From Hysterangium stoloniferum (Eukaryota; Basidiomycota; Agaricomycetes; Hysterangiales; Hysterangiaceae): 64,000 bases of DNA. Under the pieces are notes generated by a model, which searched no databases, was not told the DNA's origin, and saw only the letters and a list, made by a program, of their open reading frames with translations. This document shows positions 48,866 through 58,969 of the stretch, one piece after another. Position numbers and translations under genes: made by a program. The stretch is from the NCBI GenBank assembly GCA_015178975.1, contig WHVD01000168.1:105516-169515 (forward strand), read 5' to 3'. How positions within the stretch are numbered: the stretch's first letter is position 1; each line of letters opens with the position of its first letter.

Positions 48866-49490
48866 GGCAACTGAGAATGGGAATTACGCCAACAACGCGG
48901 TATCACACCAACTGATGTGCTTGGTCAGCACGTGACCGTCAGGTGCATGGGAAAGTGCCGCGCAAGATGACGTGTCTTGGACAATTTAATTTGTCCATGG
49001 TCTCTGATGGAGGAACGTGATATATATCTTCGACAATGTTCAACCACACTACTACTCTATTGTTCCCTTGTCCTTTTGTTCTATTTCCTATATATCGCAT
49101 GTTATATCTCATATCCTTCATCTTGTCTCGTCTTAATTCTATACTCGATAGTCTTCCAAGACTTCGAATTCCGTTTATTTTGCACCCACCCTTCCGCTTT
49201 CCCTAGCCTTAGTTCTTATTCTTCTTGTATCTCGCTTCTGGCCGCTTGAGCATGGCTCGATCAACTGCTGGTCGCGCAATAAGACTGGTGGCGATGCAAT
49301 ATATCTCCTTTCCTTGCCCAGACTCACGAACGAACTATAAGAGACCTCAAAGACACACTTGCCTAGCATAAAATAGATATAGTTTTATATATATTCTTCA
49401 TATATAAATATGTGTACTGGGGCCCGGTTAATTTACTTTAAGATGGGGTTTTGATGTTTAAAATTGTGAATTAGCCCCTTTTCTGTTGGA
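48866..49490 (+). other. Intergenic region with a possible truncated gene start
   Basis: Divergent from the AhpC/TSA-like gene. It has a TATA-like GATATATATC (about 49018), a pyrimidine-rich leader (49080-49230) and an ATG at 49251 (MARSTAGRAI). If a short intron (about 49273-49321) is removed, THERTIRDLKDTLA follows to a stop at 49369-49371. It could be the 5' end of a host gene cut by repeats. Weak evidence. Confidence 0.3.
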
Positions 49491-49491
49491 A

Positions 49492-49757
49492 TTGGTGATG
49501 AAACCACCCTTTTCTTAGGGGCGGTTCACCTATTTCTTCACTTTTTCATAGGAGAATGCTAATTGTGGACCATGTTTTTGGAGGTTAATGCATGCCAGAA
49601 TCAGTGTACACCTAAACTAGCATCCTACCTACTATGTCAGAAGGTGATTCACTAACTGACACATTAATTTAGACATAAATACTTATATTACAAGACTATT
49701 ACCACCTTGTTGATTGTGTATTACAATAAGTCAACTCATACTATTTTTAATATTTTC
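49492..49757 (-). repeat. R1-B repeat
   Basis: An inverted copy of R1-A with about the same length, TTGGTGATGAAACCACCC to ATACTATTTTTAATATT. It forms an inverted pair with R1-C, 586 bp away. Confidence 0.8.
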
Positions 49758-50342
49758 TAAGAGCATATATCATTTAAAATGGTATTTTGAGTATTACCAT
49801 TCAAAATATAGCCATGTCTTAGTTTGAAGCCAACATGTATATTCGTGGCAATTGTCCACTTTTCGGGACATCCCTCACAGCAGTGTGCAACACCTCAACA
49901 GCCACACAGTGAAATTCAATGTTGGAGTTTGAAGAAATTTCAAGCCTGGACAGTCAACCCCTCTGCAATTCCTGACCCAATATCTTTTGGTGACACTCTG
50001 CTCAGATTCTACACTTTCGAAAATCTCTTGCTTTGGAAAGGTACCATCCTTTCTCTTAGATAGTTGTCTCTTGTCAGAATCTATATAAGGGCTACAAAAC
50101 TATGAAAGGGAAGAGGGTTCCCGGGACTCAGTCACTGCCTAAGATGAGTGGAAATGACTCATTTACCTATAAAAGGGCAGAGGTTGCCCAGGACCACTAT
50201 ACATCAGCCTAGGGAAGAAAACCTAAATGAATAAACTCACCTCGGTTGCTGCCTAAGATGGGTGGAAATGACTGAGGTGTCTGTAGGTAAGCCAAAGGTA
50301 TAAATACCATGTGCAGAGGTACATATACTCCCATAATATTAT
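49758..50342. other. Spacer between inverted R1 copies
   Basis: Contains an 80-codon plus ORF (49824-50063) without known motif. It also has two near-copies of CTGCCTAAGATGGGTGGAAATGA-like sequence (50136-50160 and 50248-50275), and TATAAAAG and TATAAATA words. Possibly internal DNA of a non-autonomous element. Confidence 0.4.
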
Positions 50343-50616
50343 TAATATTAAAAATAGTATGAGTTGACTCTATTGCAATACACAATATACAAGGGTTTAA
50401 TAAGCTTGTAATAAAAGTACTTTGTGTCTCAATATCTTGTGTCAGTTAGTATAGCACCTCCTGACAATATAGGTTGGATGCTCTGGGAGGTGTATAGTGG
50501 TTCTGACACACATTAACCTCCAAATGCATGGTCCACAATTAGCATCTTCATATGAAAAGTTGCAATAATTGGTGGACTCCCCCTATAAAAAGGTGTGTTT
50601 CATCATCAAATTTAAC
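50343..50616 (+). repeat. R1-C repeat
   Basis: Starts AATATTAAAAATAGTATGAG and ends GTGTTTCATCATCAAATTT. Same orientation as R1-A, opposite to R1-B. Confidence 0.8.
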
Positions 50617-50889
50617 AATTAAGTCAGGTGAAAACAACTCTGCTATCTCCGAGGTCAATGGAATATATGTATGAGACAACAAGACTTTGTTGGAACCGTT
50701 CCTGAGTTTATGAAGATTTGTGGGGGGTTGTTTAAGGATCATCACAAGCACCAAAATCCTCTGGTGTTTGCGATATTTCATTGTCTCTTTTTCTTCTTTT
50801 TTATAGCTTGCTCTCTGATTAGGTCTGGAGTACCTGGCTGATAGATCAAGACAATTAAGTGAGAAGTACACCTAGAAGGTCCTAGTTTG

Positions 50890-51633
50890 CTGTATCCTTG
50901 TATCTCTTTACTCATTATCCTGCTGGAGATGACATCATCTGCAGATTTACCATAATCCCTGAGCCTGGCTTACAGGTCATACTCTAGAATCTGTATGTAG
51001 AGATCCCCATCCATCCTTCCATTAATCTTGCATACATAACCAACCCCTCCCTACAGCATGCACCCCCATATCATCAAAGATCCACCACCAAACTTCAGGG
51101 TTCTCTCAACCAGCCTGTCACTCAAGCCCTCCCCTGCCTTTTTCCACACCCACTTCCTACCATCTGACCCCAGCCTATTGATTTGTCTCATCAGACCACA
51201 CCACTGTCTTCCAGTCCTCCACAGTCCAATTCTGATGTATCAAAGCAAAGTCCATCCTCTCCTTCCTATGCTTCTTAAAAAGAAGAAGCCTTTTCTTCTT
51301 TACCACAGGCTTCATCCCAGCTGCCTTGAGTCCATGATGTACTGTTTGAGGATTGAGTGACTGGTTGGTAATAGTGTAAAGTGCCCTTGTTGCATCTACA
51401 GCTGCATCAGCCTTTCCAGAGCTGATAATATATTGTGCAAAACAGATGTTGGCTGTAGAGAGTTTGGAAGGATGACCACCAGAGGACTTAGAAAGGTGGG
51501 AATGATGTTTAGAGTGAAGTCTAGAGATAGTAGCAAAGTTATATCCAGTAGAAACTGAAATATGTTTGGCAGAATGGCCAGCATCAAATAGAGAAAGGAT
51601 CTCATGCTGGACAGCAGGGGACAGAGGATGCAT
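50890..51633 (-). pseudogene. Tc1-2 transposase
   Basis: Open from 51633 (MHPLSPAVQHEILSLFDAGH) with HTH regions and the first catalytic aspartate at WSDETN (about 51190), then a frameshift and stop. Later pieces (ENPEVWWW-like, CAGCAGGATAATGA for QQDN at about 50915-50930) are broken. The DNA-binding domain is better preserved than the catalytic one. The C-terminal part is lost or unrecognisable; 50617-50890 has an ORF of unknown origin. Confidence 0.8.
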
Positions 51634-51971
51634 AGTTGAAATTAGAAGAATCTTAGCTGTGAGAGCCCTTCTTCTTATACTTTAGCACAGCATGATCACA
51701 TGACATGTTGAAAAATATAAACAAGTGCAAACAATCAACATTGTCATATGATTTTCATGTCAGTTCCAAAAGGTATCCAATGACCTCTCTCTATTAAAAT
51801 ATTCATATTGTTACCATATATGGATATTACATAATGACCTTATGGTGCCTTGGACTATACATGATAGAGCATTTTGGCAAATAATATGGTGATTTGTATG
51901 ATTTTATCTACTGGGGTATAAGCTTTACAAGCTGAGACTGCAAAACATTGGATACATTGTGTAAGTCACTG
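50890..51971 (-). mobile_element. Tc1-2, broken Tc1/mariner element
   Basis: A transposase remnant plus one terminus: the right end reads GTAAGTCACTG then TA (51961-51973), i.e. CAGTGACTTACACAAT on the other strand. It is followed at once by R3 sequence, so it is inserted in R3-4. The left terminus was not found. Confidence 0.7.
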
Positions 51972-51973
51972 TA

Positions 51974-52140
51974 CATACAAGTCTTAAAGATAACATTTTG
52001 GGATAATGAAATATAAACTCATAGAATACATAGTCATACCCAGAAGGAATAGTCTCACATAAGAATGTGAGAATCTTTCAGTAAAATTTTGGATATTGAA
52101 GGAATTGGGAATATCCTCCTACATTAAATTTTAAAAATGT
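51974..52140. repeat. R3-4, partial repeat
   Basis: CAAGTCTTAAAGAT to AATATCCTCCTACATTAAA matches the 3' part of R3-2 and R3-1. 52141-52440 to its right is AT-rich with nothing recognisable. Confidence 0.7.
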
Positions 52141-52440
52141 TTAAAACAATATAAAGTTATGCCACATTGTCATCACTTTATAAACACAAGTCCTTTCATA
52201 TTATCTAAAATTCTTTTACCTTCTTTTCTATTTTCATAATTTTTATGATTTTTTCTTTTATTACTTTTACTTTTACTTAGTTAGATCAGGTAGTTTTCCA
52301 ATTTTCATGATAACAAGATAGAATTTTTTGGCAAATGATTCCATAATTTCCATAATTTTATAAGTATGAAGGTTGGATTCACAAAATACTCATAATTAGT
52401 TATTAAACACATTTTAGCTCATATGATATTTTCATTATAT

Positions 52441-52559
52441 TGTAACGAAGACGAATGTAGATGAGTCTGACATACAGAGTCCAGTGGGAATCCCGGTGAA
52501 CTGATAATGGGTGCATATAAGTTGGTGCCCGGAGTCTGGTGGGATTTCCAGTCGTAACA
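52441..52559 (-). repeat. 3' LTR remnant of a second LTR-A element (GypA-2)
   Basis: The last 119 bp on the plus strand of an LTR-A (ending CCAGTCGTAACA), followed by GTACCCTCCCTTTATGCC, the complement of the polypurine tract AAAGGGAGGGTAC. The rest of the LTR is cut off at 52441. Confidence 0.85.
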
Positions 52560-52684
52560 GTACCCTCCCTTTATGCCGAAGTCCCAAAGAGGCTCTAGAC
52601 CTCGATAAGGTTCTTGTCGGCTACGCATATGTGTCAAAAGGTCATGTCGGTTACACATGTGTCAAAGAGTCATGTGATCTGGAA

Positions 52685-52720
52685 GGTAAGGTTCAAATGC
52701 AACGAGCCTATATATAAATT
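52685..52720 (+). promoter_or_regulatory. TATA-like box of the antisense gene (GypA-2)
   Basis: GGTAAGGTTCAAATG is followed by GAGCCTATATATAAATTTG, about 52 bp before the ATG at 52768. Its counterpart in Gyp1 is at 29924-29948. The direction is opposite to retrotransposon transcription. Confidence 0.65.
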
Positions 52721-52767
52721 TGAAAAAATAGAAATTCTTCTTCTTTATTACCCCCATCATCGACAAA

Positions 52768-53150
52768 ATGGGACCAAAGCCAATGCCAAGATGGGGGATG
52801 CCAACCGCTGGGCCTTCCACGGGTACTGTGCATCGGGCGACTTGGAGCATGGCCCAACTCTTGGCGCGGTGAGAAGAGCATTGCCAACTTCGCAAAGAAG
52901 CAGAAAGGGAAGCCAGGGAGGCCGAGGAGGCCTTAGACAGGGAGTGCCAGGCAGCATTGGCCGTGGAGGAGGCTGAGAGGCAGAGGAAGAGGGATGAGGA
53001 GGAGGCTGTGCGGGTGGCTGCAGACAGAGCCGCAATTGTCGTGGGAAAGGTAAGTCCCAATTTGACTTGTCGTTTTTTTTGACTGACTGTTATTTTCAGC
53101 GCAAGGTGACAGAAGTCAAGTCGGAGTCTGAGGGGGAGCCGGAGAGCCCC
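52768..53150 (+). pseudogene. Antisense accessory gene, second copy (GypA-2), truncated
   Basis: Exon 1, 52768-53049, has 94 codons in phase: MGPKPMP, MAQLLAR, then a Glu/Arg/Ala-rich probable coiled coil ending AAIVVGK. The only lesion is one TGA (about 52870) where CGA is expected. Intron 53050-53099 (GTAAGT..CTGAC..CAG) occupies the same place as intron 1 of the Gyp1 copy. Exon 2 from 53100 (RKVTEVKSESEGEPESP) is cut after 51 nt by the Gyp2 LTR. The alignment of both copies including the intron is the main reason to believe the gene is real. Confidence 0.75.
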
Positions 53151-53796
53151 TGTGAAGAGTCGATAGATTCTGACCGTTTGATATATGAAGAATAGTGTCT
53201 ATTCAACTACTATCAGCAGATATTGACCGTACAGTACAATACCGTAGATTACTAGACAAGCTGTACTAGTAAGAAGACACGCTATGCGTCACAAGAGCAG
53301 CTGTACAGTTGCTCTTGACGGCTAGAATGAAAGAATGAAAGAGTTGACCTTCACGGTACAACTCGCAGCTAGATGTAAAGTAGATAATCAACGCGAAGTT
53401 GAATATCTAGGGTAAAGAAATAATAGCGCGAGTCGACTATAATGTCGACTAGCGCAAAGACCTTAGATTGGAACTCGACCTTCGCGGTTCGAGTCCGAAG
53501 TACGTTAGTACGCAAGAGAATACTACCTTTTAAAGGTAGTTGAAACGTTACCCTTGACACCTCTCGCTATTCGACGTCTGGGTCGTTTACGAGGTGGTGT
53601 CTGCTGGGTAAAAGTTGTCTATCTCTTTTGGCGCCGAGAGCACCCATACGTATACACAAAGCTTCGAACTACAAAATCAAGGTGTGCTCAAAATATAGAA
53701 AGAATATAAAGAAAGAAAATAAAAGGGAAATAATAAAGTACTATAATCCAGTTATTATTCCTTAGTCCAGGTATGCATATATGCATACCCTTTACA
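53151..53796 (-). repeat. Gyp2 3' LTR
   Basis: 646 bp on the sense strand, TGTAAAGGGTATGCATATAT to CGACTCTTCACA. The end motifs match LTR-C1 and LTR-C2. It contains the palindrome-like GTATGCATATATGCATAC near its start. Confidence 0.85.
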
Positions 53797-53821
53797 GTGC
53801 CCCCCAGTTCGAAGGGATGTG

Positions 53822-56598
53822 CTATACTAGGTGTCGAAGAGCATCTGGGATGCCACCCCAAGCTTCCTGTGAGGATCCCCCAAGGTCCAAAATGAGGTTT
53901 CCCCATCGTTCCCTTTTTACTCTGAAGGATTCAGCTATTCTCGCCCGAGTCAAATCACTAGAATTCCTGTACAAGGAGTCGGCCCATCGTCTGTAGGCTT
54001 TCTCTCTGCAACGAACGACTGCGCGGACACTAACCGGCGGAGCGGAAATCCACGCGAGAAGAGGAGCATTGGGGAGGGGAAACGAAGACGCGGGCAGTAG
54101 GGCAGGAACGTGTGGCTGCATGGTGGTCTCTGTGGGAGGCGTCAGGATGAGGGCCTCGAGTAAATCTACTAAGCCAGCAATAGAGAGGACATTCGCTGAG
54201 TCTGGGGGCGGACGGTGAAGCTCCACTATGATGTGCCGGAACATAGAGAGTTTAATCTCCTGTGCTGCTCGTGCAAAGTTCTTCCCCTCTGCGAGATCCT
54301 CAAAGGAGAGATAGAAATCCTCCATTATCTCCGACAACGGAGCCAGACCGCGACAACCCTTGAGGCTCCCTTGAAGGACCGGTTGCTGAAGTACTGGCAC
54401 GAGCTCTGATAGCACCCTTCTGACAGGAAACTGTTCGGAAGGGTAGTTGACAGCTACTCGCATCCAGAAAGTTGTGGATACGGGCTCAGTGAGGGGAACC
54501 GGGCTGTCAAGGACGGGAATAGGGGATTGTTCTCGGAGAGGAGTGGTGGCTTTCTGCATCTCCTTCACCTTTCTGCCTGCCAGGGGATCGATGACGTCCG
54601 GTGTAGGGGGGTCCAAATCGACATCCATTCGCTCTGGTGGAAGGTCCTGGATAGGGCTACCCAAGGACACGCAATATGAATACGGAGAGTCGGGAGGGAT
54701 ACCCGGTGACGGCGGAAGTTGGGCCGGTACCAGTATAGCTTTCGGGGAGGGAGAGAGACGAGGCGCCAGAATCGGGGAAGGTTCGCGTTGGGCTGAGGGA
54801 GTGTGTGTCGGGTTGTTACGACCGGACAATCCCGCCGGACTCCGGGCACTAACCCGTACACCCCCACGTGCTACAAGCACCAATCGTCTGTTTATAGGAT
54901 TTCCTGCCCGGACTCCGTTATGTCAAGACTCGTTACGTTCGACCTCATTACGACACATATCAGTCACCGGACTTCCCCCGGACTCTGTCTCTGTCTATGT
55001 CCGTCTTCATCCCATGCATCAGTCACCGGTCCCCACTTAGAATCCCGTTACCGCTCTAATCGAGCCCCATTCCCGTTTTAGTCAAATGACCTGTCATGAT
55101 TTAGGACTCCGCTCCCGCTCCGTTTCCCGTTATGGGTTATGCTTTGTCACGATTCGGACTCCGCTCCGTTCCGTTCCGTCCTAACACCAATTTGGTGTTT
55201 ACTATTCCTGTTTCATGTTTTGTTAGTTTCATTTCACCATTACTGGATTTGGTATGTCATTCACTCCATGGTCTATATAAACTGGCAGATGTTGTACATA
55301 CAATCCAGTCAGAAAATTAGCTTAGATTCCCCTCAGTAATCTAATAATATTTTCCGCTCTAAAACCTTACTCGATTCACATCGCTCACACTAGTCGGAGC
55401 CCACGGGCTCCGGCGCATCTATCTCTCTCAACCAACTCGACTCACGAATCACGACCTCCGACTTACGACCCACGACCCAACTTACGACCTACGACCCACG
55501 AACCCCGCCTGGACTCCCCGGGATCCCCGTCTGTCCGTTTGAAATTGGACAACACGATCTAGCGAGGGCGCAGCCTATAAGCTGAAGCCAAGTCCTACCG
55601 GATATCCCGCGGGTTTCTCCAGAAACCCGGCCTGTGTGTGTATCCTAACACGGGTGAATGATGGGAAGGGGCCTCGACGTTGGCGAGAGATGTGGGACCG
55701 GAATCGTGGAAGGTTTGCGTTCCAGTGACTGTTGACTAGGGCGGTGACCCCTCCATACTCTGGATGACGGTCTCTGCGTTTGTCTTTGGTTGGGGTCGCT
55801 GGTTACGAAACGAACTTTAGACGGGAGAAGGAACCCTTCATGGCAATCCTCTCCCAGAGATCGGATGCTATACACGCCATTCCTGTTCTCGTCCTCCTCC
55901 TCATCCTCGTCCGAGGAAAACTCAATTGGTCCCCTATGGTATCCCTTTTCTTGTTGGGGCAGCATTTGACCGTCCCCTCGGGTAAGAACTATGCGTTGCA
56001 ACTTAATGCGTCGAAGTAGCTCCCAGTCGTAAAAGATGGTACCCTCCTTCTCCTTCCAGCTCTTGGTTCCCGTCGTCCTAATACAAGGCGTCCCACCCTC
56101 GCTATCATCGGTCTCCGCGAAGTCGGCCCATTTCTCTCCCGCGGGGGGAAGGATCGGCACGGAAGCTCTGTTTCCGCATTGCGCTCTGTACTCCCGCCGC
56201 TGCCGCTTGGAGGGGACTCCTTCTCTTGCTCCCCTCACCTCCTGTTGACTTCTATACTCAGCACGCCTTTCTCTTTTGCGGGTGAGTCTCCTTGCGTTGT
56301 GTTCTTCCATGAACATTTCCTGCTTCCGCATGCTAGCAGTGACTTCCTCAGATGACGGTCTGACGGAGGGGCCTAACGGCTTGCTCCAATCCGTACCGGT
56401 ATTTTTCCCCGGCTCATCACCAAAGGAGAAAGTCGACAGGGGGGTTGATTCTTGGGTACCCCAATTGCTCTCGACATTGTCTGTACGAGGCACGCGGGTG
56501 ATGAATCCCCCGCCGGTCGTGGATGTACTGGCTGTCGGGGCTCGCGGGACCTTTTTGAACTTAGGGAGGACTTGCTTGTTTTGTTGGAAAGGGAGCAT
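53822..56598 (-). pseudogene. Gyp2 extra ORF (ORF2), 644 codons, split by LTR-A5
   Basis: Starts at 56598, about 350 bp after the chromodomain stop, in the same sense as pol. Taking out LTR-A5 and one CGGGT copy joins 56598-55651 to 54808-53822 in frame, 644 codons with no other stop. The N-terminal half is basic and Ser/Thr/Pro-rich (RLTRKRERRAEYR, PSKRQRREY, nuclear-signal-like), then acidic SSDEDEEEDE. The C-terminal half is a Pro-rich stretch and a folded-looking region from about residue 430 (FWMRVAVNYPSEQF, FYLSFEDLAEG). No signal peptide or membrane segment is visible, so it is not env-like. I recognise no family. Confidence 0.8.
54814..55650 (-). repeat. LTR-A5, solo LTR inside Gyp2 ORF2
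   Basis: 837 bp, TGTTACGACCGG to GTATCCTAACA on the plus strand, with a perfect CGGGT duplication (54809-54813 and 55651-55655). It keeps most CpGs, so it is the youngest LTR-A copy here and shows the family is recently active somewhere in the genome. This minus-strand claim follows the family orientation set by the polypurine tract; the LTR sense reads along the plus strand here. Confidence 0.93.
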
Positions 56599-56948
56599 TA
56601 TAGCACGATAAAAGTGGTGAAGTTGAAGATAGAGGGAAGGGCTGTAGATAGGTGAAGGACGTGGTGTGAAAGATAAAGAAAATTTATGCGAATTTACGTG
56701 TACTTTTTTTATTATTTATATTGAATTGAAACTCCGCTCGGTTGGTCGTTAAATAAAATTCATTAATTGTGGCCGGGTTTTGGGTAAATGTGTCCGCTGC
56801 CAATTAATGATTGTCCCAATCGACCGAAGGGATAGAAAAATGAAAAAGAATAAAAGCCAATGAGATGGCTCACTGAATAACTGAGATATTTCTGAAAGGA
56901 AGTTACAAAAGAGAGGGAATAGATGATTCCTTGAGCGCATATATCCCG

Positions 56949-58968
56949 TTAAATGTTGAACAGCACCTTGTACGCCCTCAGAAGTGCCAGAGCGTTTCTA
57001 AGGTCAGTGCTGCTTAACCACGAATCCTCCTCGGGTCCATAACCTTTCCAGCGCACCCTAAATAGCAGATGATTTCGCTGTTTCCTATGTCCAACAATAG
57101 CTTCGACTTCATATTCTTCATGATCTGATTTCAACTCTCTTAGGTTCTCAAGTTGGGGTCTCGGACCTAGCTTGGAAGGAGAGGATTGATATTTCCGCAG
57201 ATGATCCCGATTAATGACTGGATGCATAGGATACTCCGGGGAATCTTAAGCCTAAATACTTGAGAGTTCAATTTCTCAAGGACCTCGAATGGTCCAATCC
57301 GTCTTTGTATTAGTTTCTTCCCCATTCCCTTGACTTCCACCAGTTCGAGGGAGTGGGGGTTCACCAATACAAAGTCTCCCTCAGAGATATCTTCTACAGG
57401 TCTTTGCTTCTTGTTATACGCTCGTGCTTGAATCTCTTGGGCTCGAGCGATTGAATCCCGTGCCATCTGCCGATGATTTTCTAGCTCGAGGATCCATTGG
57501 TCGGCCATAGGGCTGTCTGATAGTTCTCTAGGAACTAGGGGCTCGTCACCTCCTAGGACTCGAGACATTCCTCTTGGGAGGTATCCCATTAATAAGAAGG
57601 CTGGGGCATAGTTTGTGGAACTGTGAACAGTCGAGTTGTATGCGTGAACAACTACCTCAATCCACTGGGACCAGCTTTCCTTGGCAGAGGCACAATAGGC
57701 TCAAAGCATCTGTTCTATGGTCGCATTCATATTCTCCGTTTGCCCATCCGTTTGAGGATGATGAGCTGAAGATACTGCAAGGGTGGTACCATAGATCTTA
57801 CAGACTTCCCGCCAAAACCTGCAGGTCCATCTCTTATCCCGGTCACAGATTATTCGAGAGGGCAGTCCGAAGGGGCTTGCTACCTGTTTGACAAATATTC
57901 GTGCGAATCCTTCAGCTGTAAGGTTCGAAAAGGTAGGTATTGTAATAGCGTAACGCGTCAATTTATCAACGGCAACAAAGACTGCGGAATACGAATCCTT
58001 TCCTGAATTGGGTAGTCCAGTGATTAAGTCCATAGAAACTACCTCGAATGGCCTAAAAGGTACGTCAGCCGGTCTGAGGGCTCCTTGATGAGCGGTGCGA
58101 TCGACTTTGGTTTTTTGGCAGATATCGCAGGTACGCGCATACGACACGCAATCTTGTAGCATTCTTGGCCAAAAGAACCGGTCTTTCATCAGGTTGAACA
58201 ACTGCTGGCCTCCGGCGTGTGCTCCCTCAAAAGGGTTATCATGCACCAACCTTAGAATCGAGTTAATCATGGTTCTGGGTACACAGACTCGACTTTTCCA
58301 GTCCGAGTCGCGAAAGTACAGGAGTCGGTTTGCTCCCACGAAGTAGTGAGAAGGAGTAACAACCGCGTTGGGTGAAGGGGTATCTAAAGCGTAGAGATTC
58401 CTGAAAACCGGGTCCTTTGAATAACCCTCTAGAAATTTCTTTATATATCCCTCCTTGATGCTGATTAGTAGCTGAGGATGACGCAATGCGAAGTCAGACT
58501 CGTCTTCCTGGTCGTTCCTTATTGCGTTATGAGTATCCCATTCTGACCGATCGGACCTTTTGAGTTACTCCGAAAGGCTCCATAGAATCGAGTATGGTAG
58601 AGAAGACCGCTTTCTTAGCGGGTTCGTCTTTCCATAGTTTTTCCTCAGTACTCTTGTCCAGAGAAGGTCGAGGTGATAGCCTGCAAATCATCTCTAATAG
58701 GGCTCACGAAGGCTGGTACCCGAGGGAGTCTGGACAGTGGATCCACGTTGCTGTGAACTCTCCCTGCTCGATGCAAAATCTCGAGACCTGGAAATGCAGC
58801 GTATATCGCCCCCCATGCGGCTAGTCGACGATTAGTGTTCTCGTAAGATCTAGCCCATTGCAGAGCTGCATGGTCCGTAATGAGCAGGACATGTTCACCT
58901 TCAATGAAAGGTTGAAAGTGGACCAGTCCCTCCTTTGCTGCTAATGCTTCCCGTTCAGTAGGAGAATA
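56949..58968 (-). pseudogene. Gyp2 RNase H end, integrase and chromodomain
   Basis: One extra base at about 58971-58976 breaks the pol frame; the RNase H tail continues as NYSPTEREALAAKEGL. Two more shifts lie at about 58655 and 58555. Integrase from about 58490: an HHCC zinc region with CDICQKTK (about 58110), catalytic segments VSMDLITGLP (about 58035), CDRDKRW (about 57845) and TDGQTENMN (about 57740), all intact. A TGA at 57701-57703 replaces an expected CGA. A 1-nt shift at about 57240 precedes the chromodomain (HLLFRVRWKGYGPEEDSW, about 57080-57020), which ends at 56949. The chromodomain would steer integration to modified chromatin. Confidence 0.9.
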
Positions 58969-58969
58969 G

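Noticed and set aside
52662..53060. Minus-strand Ala/Ser- and Pro-rich ORFs of 92 and 132 codons
   Set aside because: They are the complement of the Glu/Arg-rich exon 1 of the antisense gene; the plus reading has start, intron and a homologue.
53822..56598. Env gene in Gyp2 ORF2
   Set aside because: No signal peptide, no transmembrane segment and no cysteine-rich ectodomain are visible; the protein is basic and nuclear-like.
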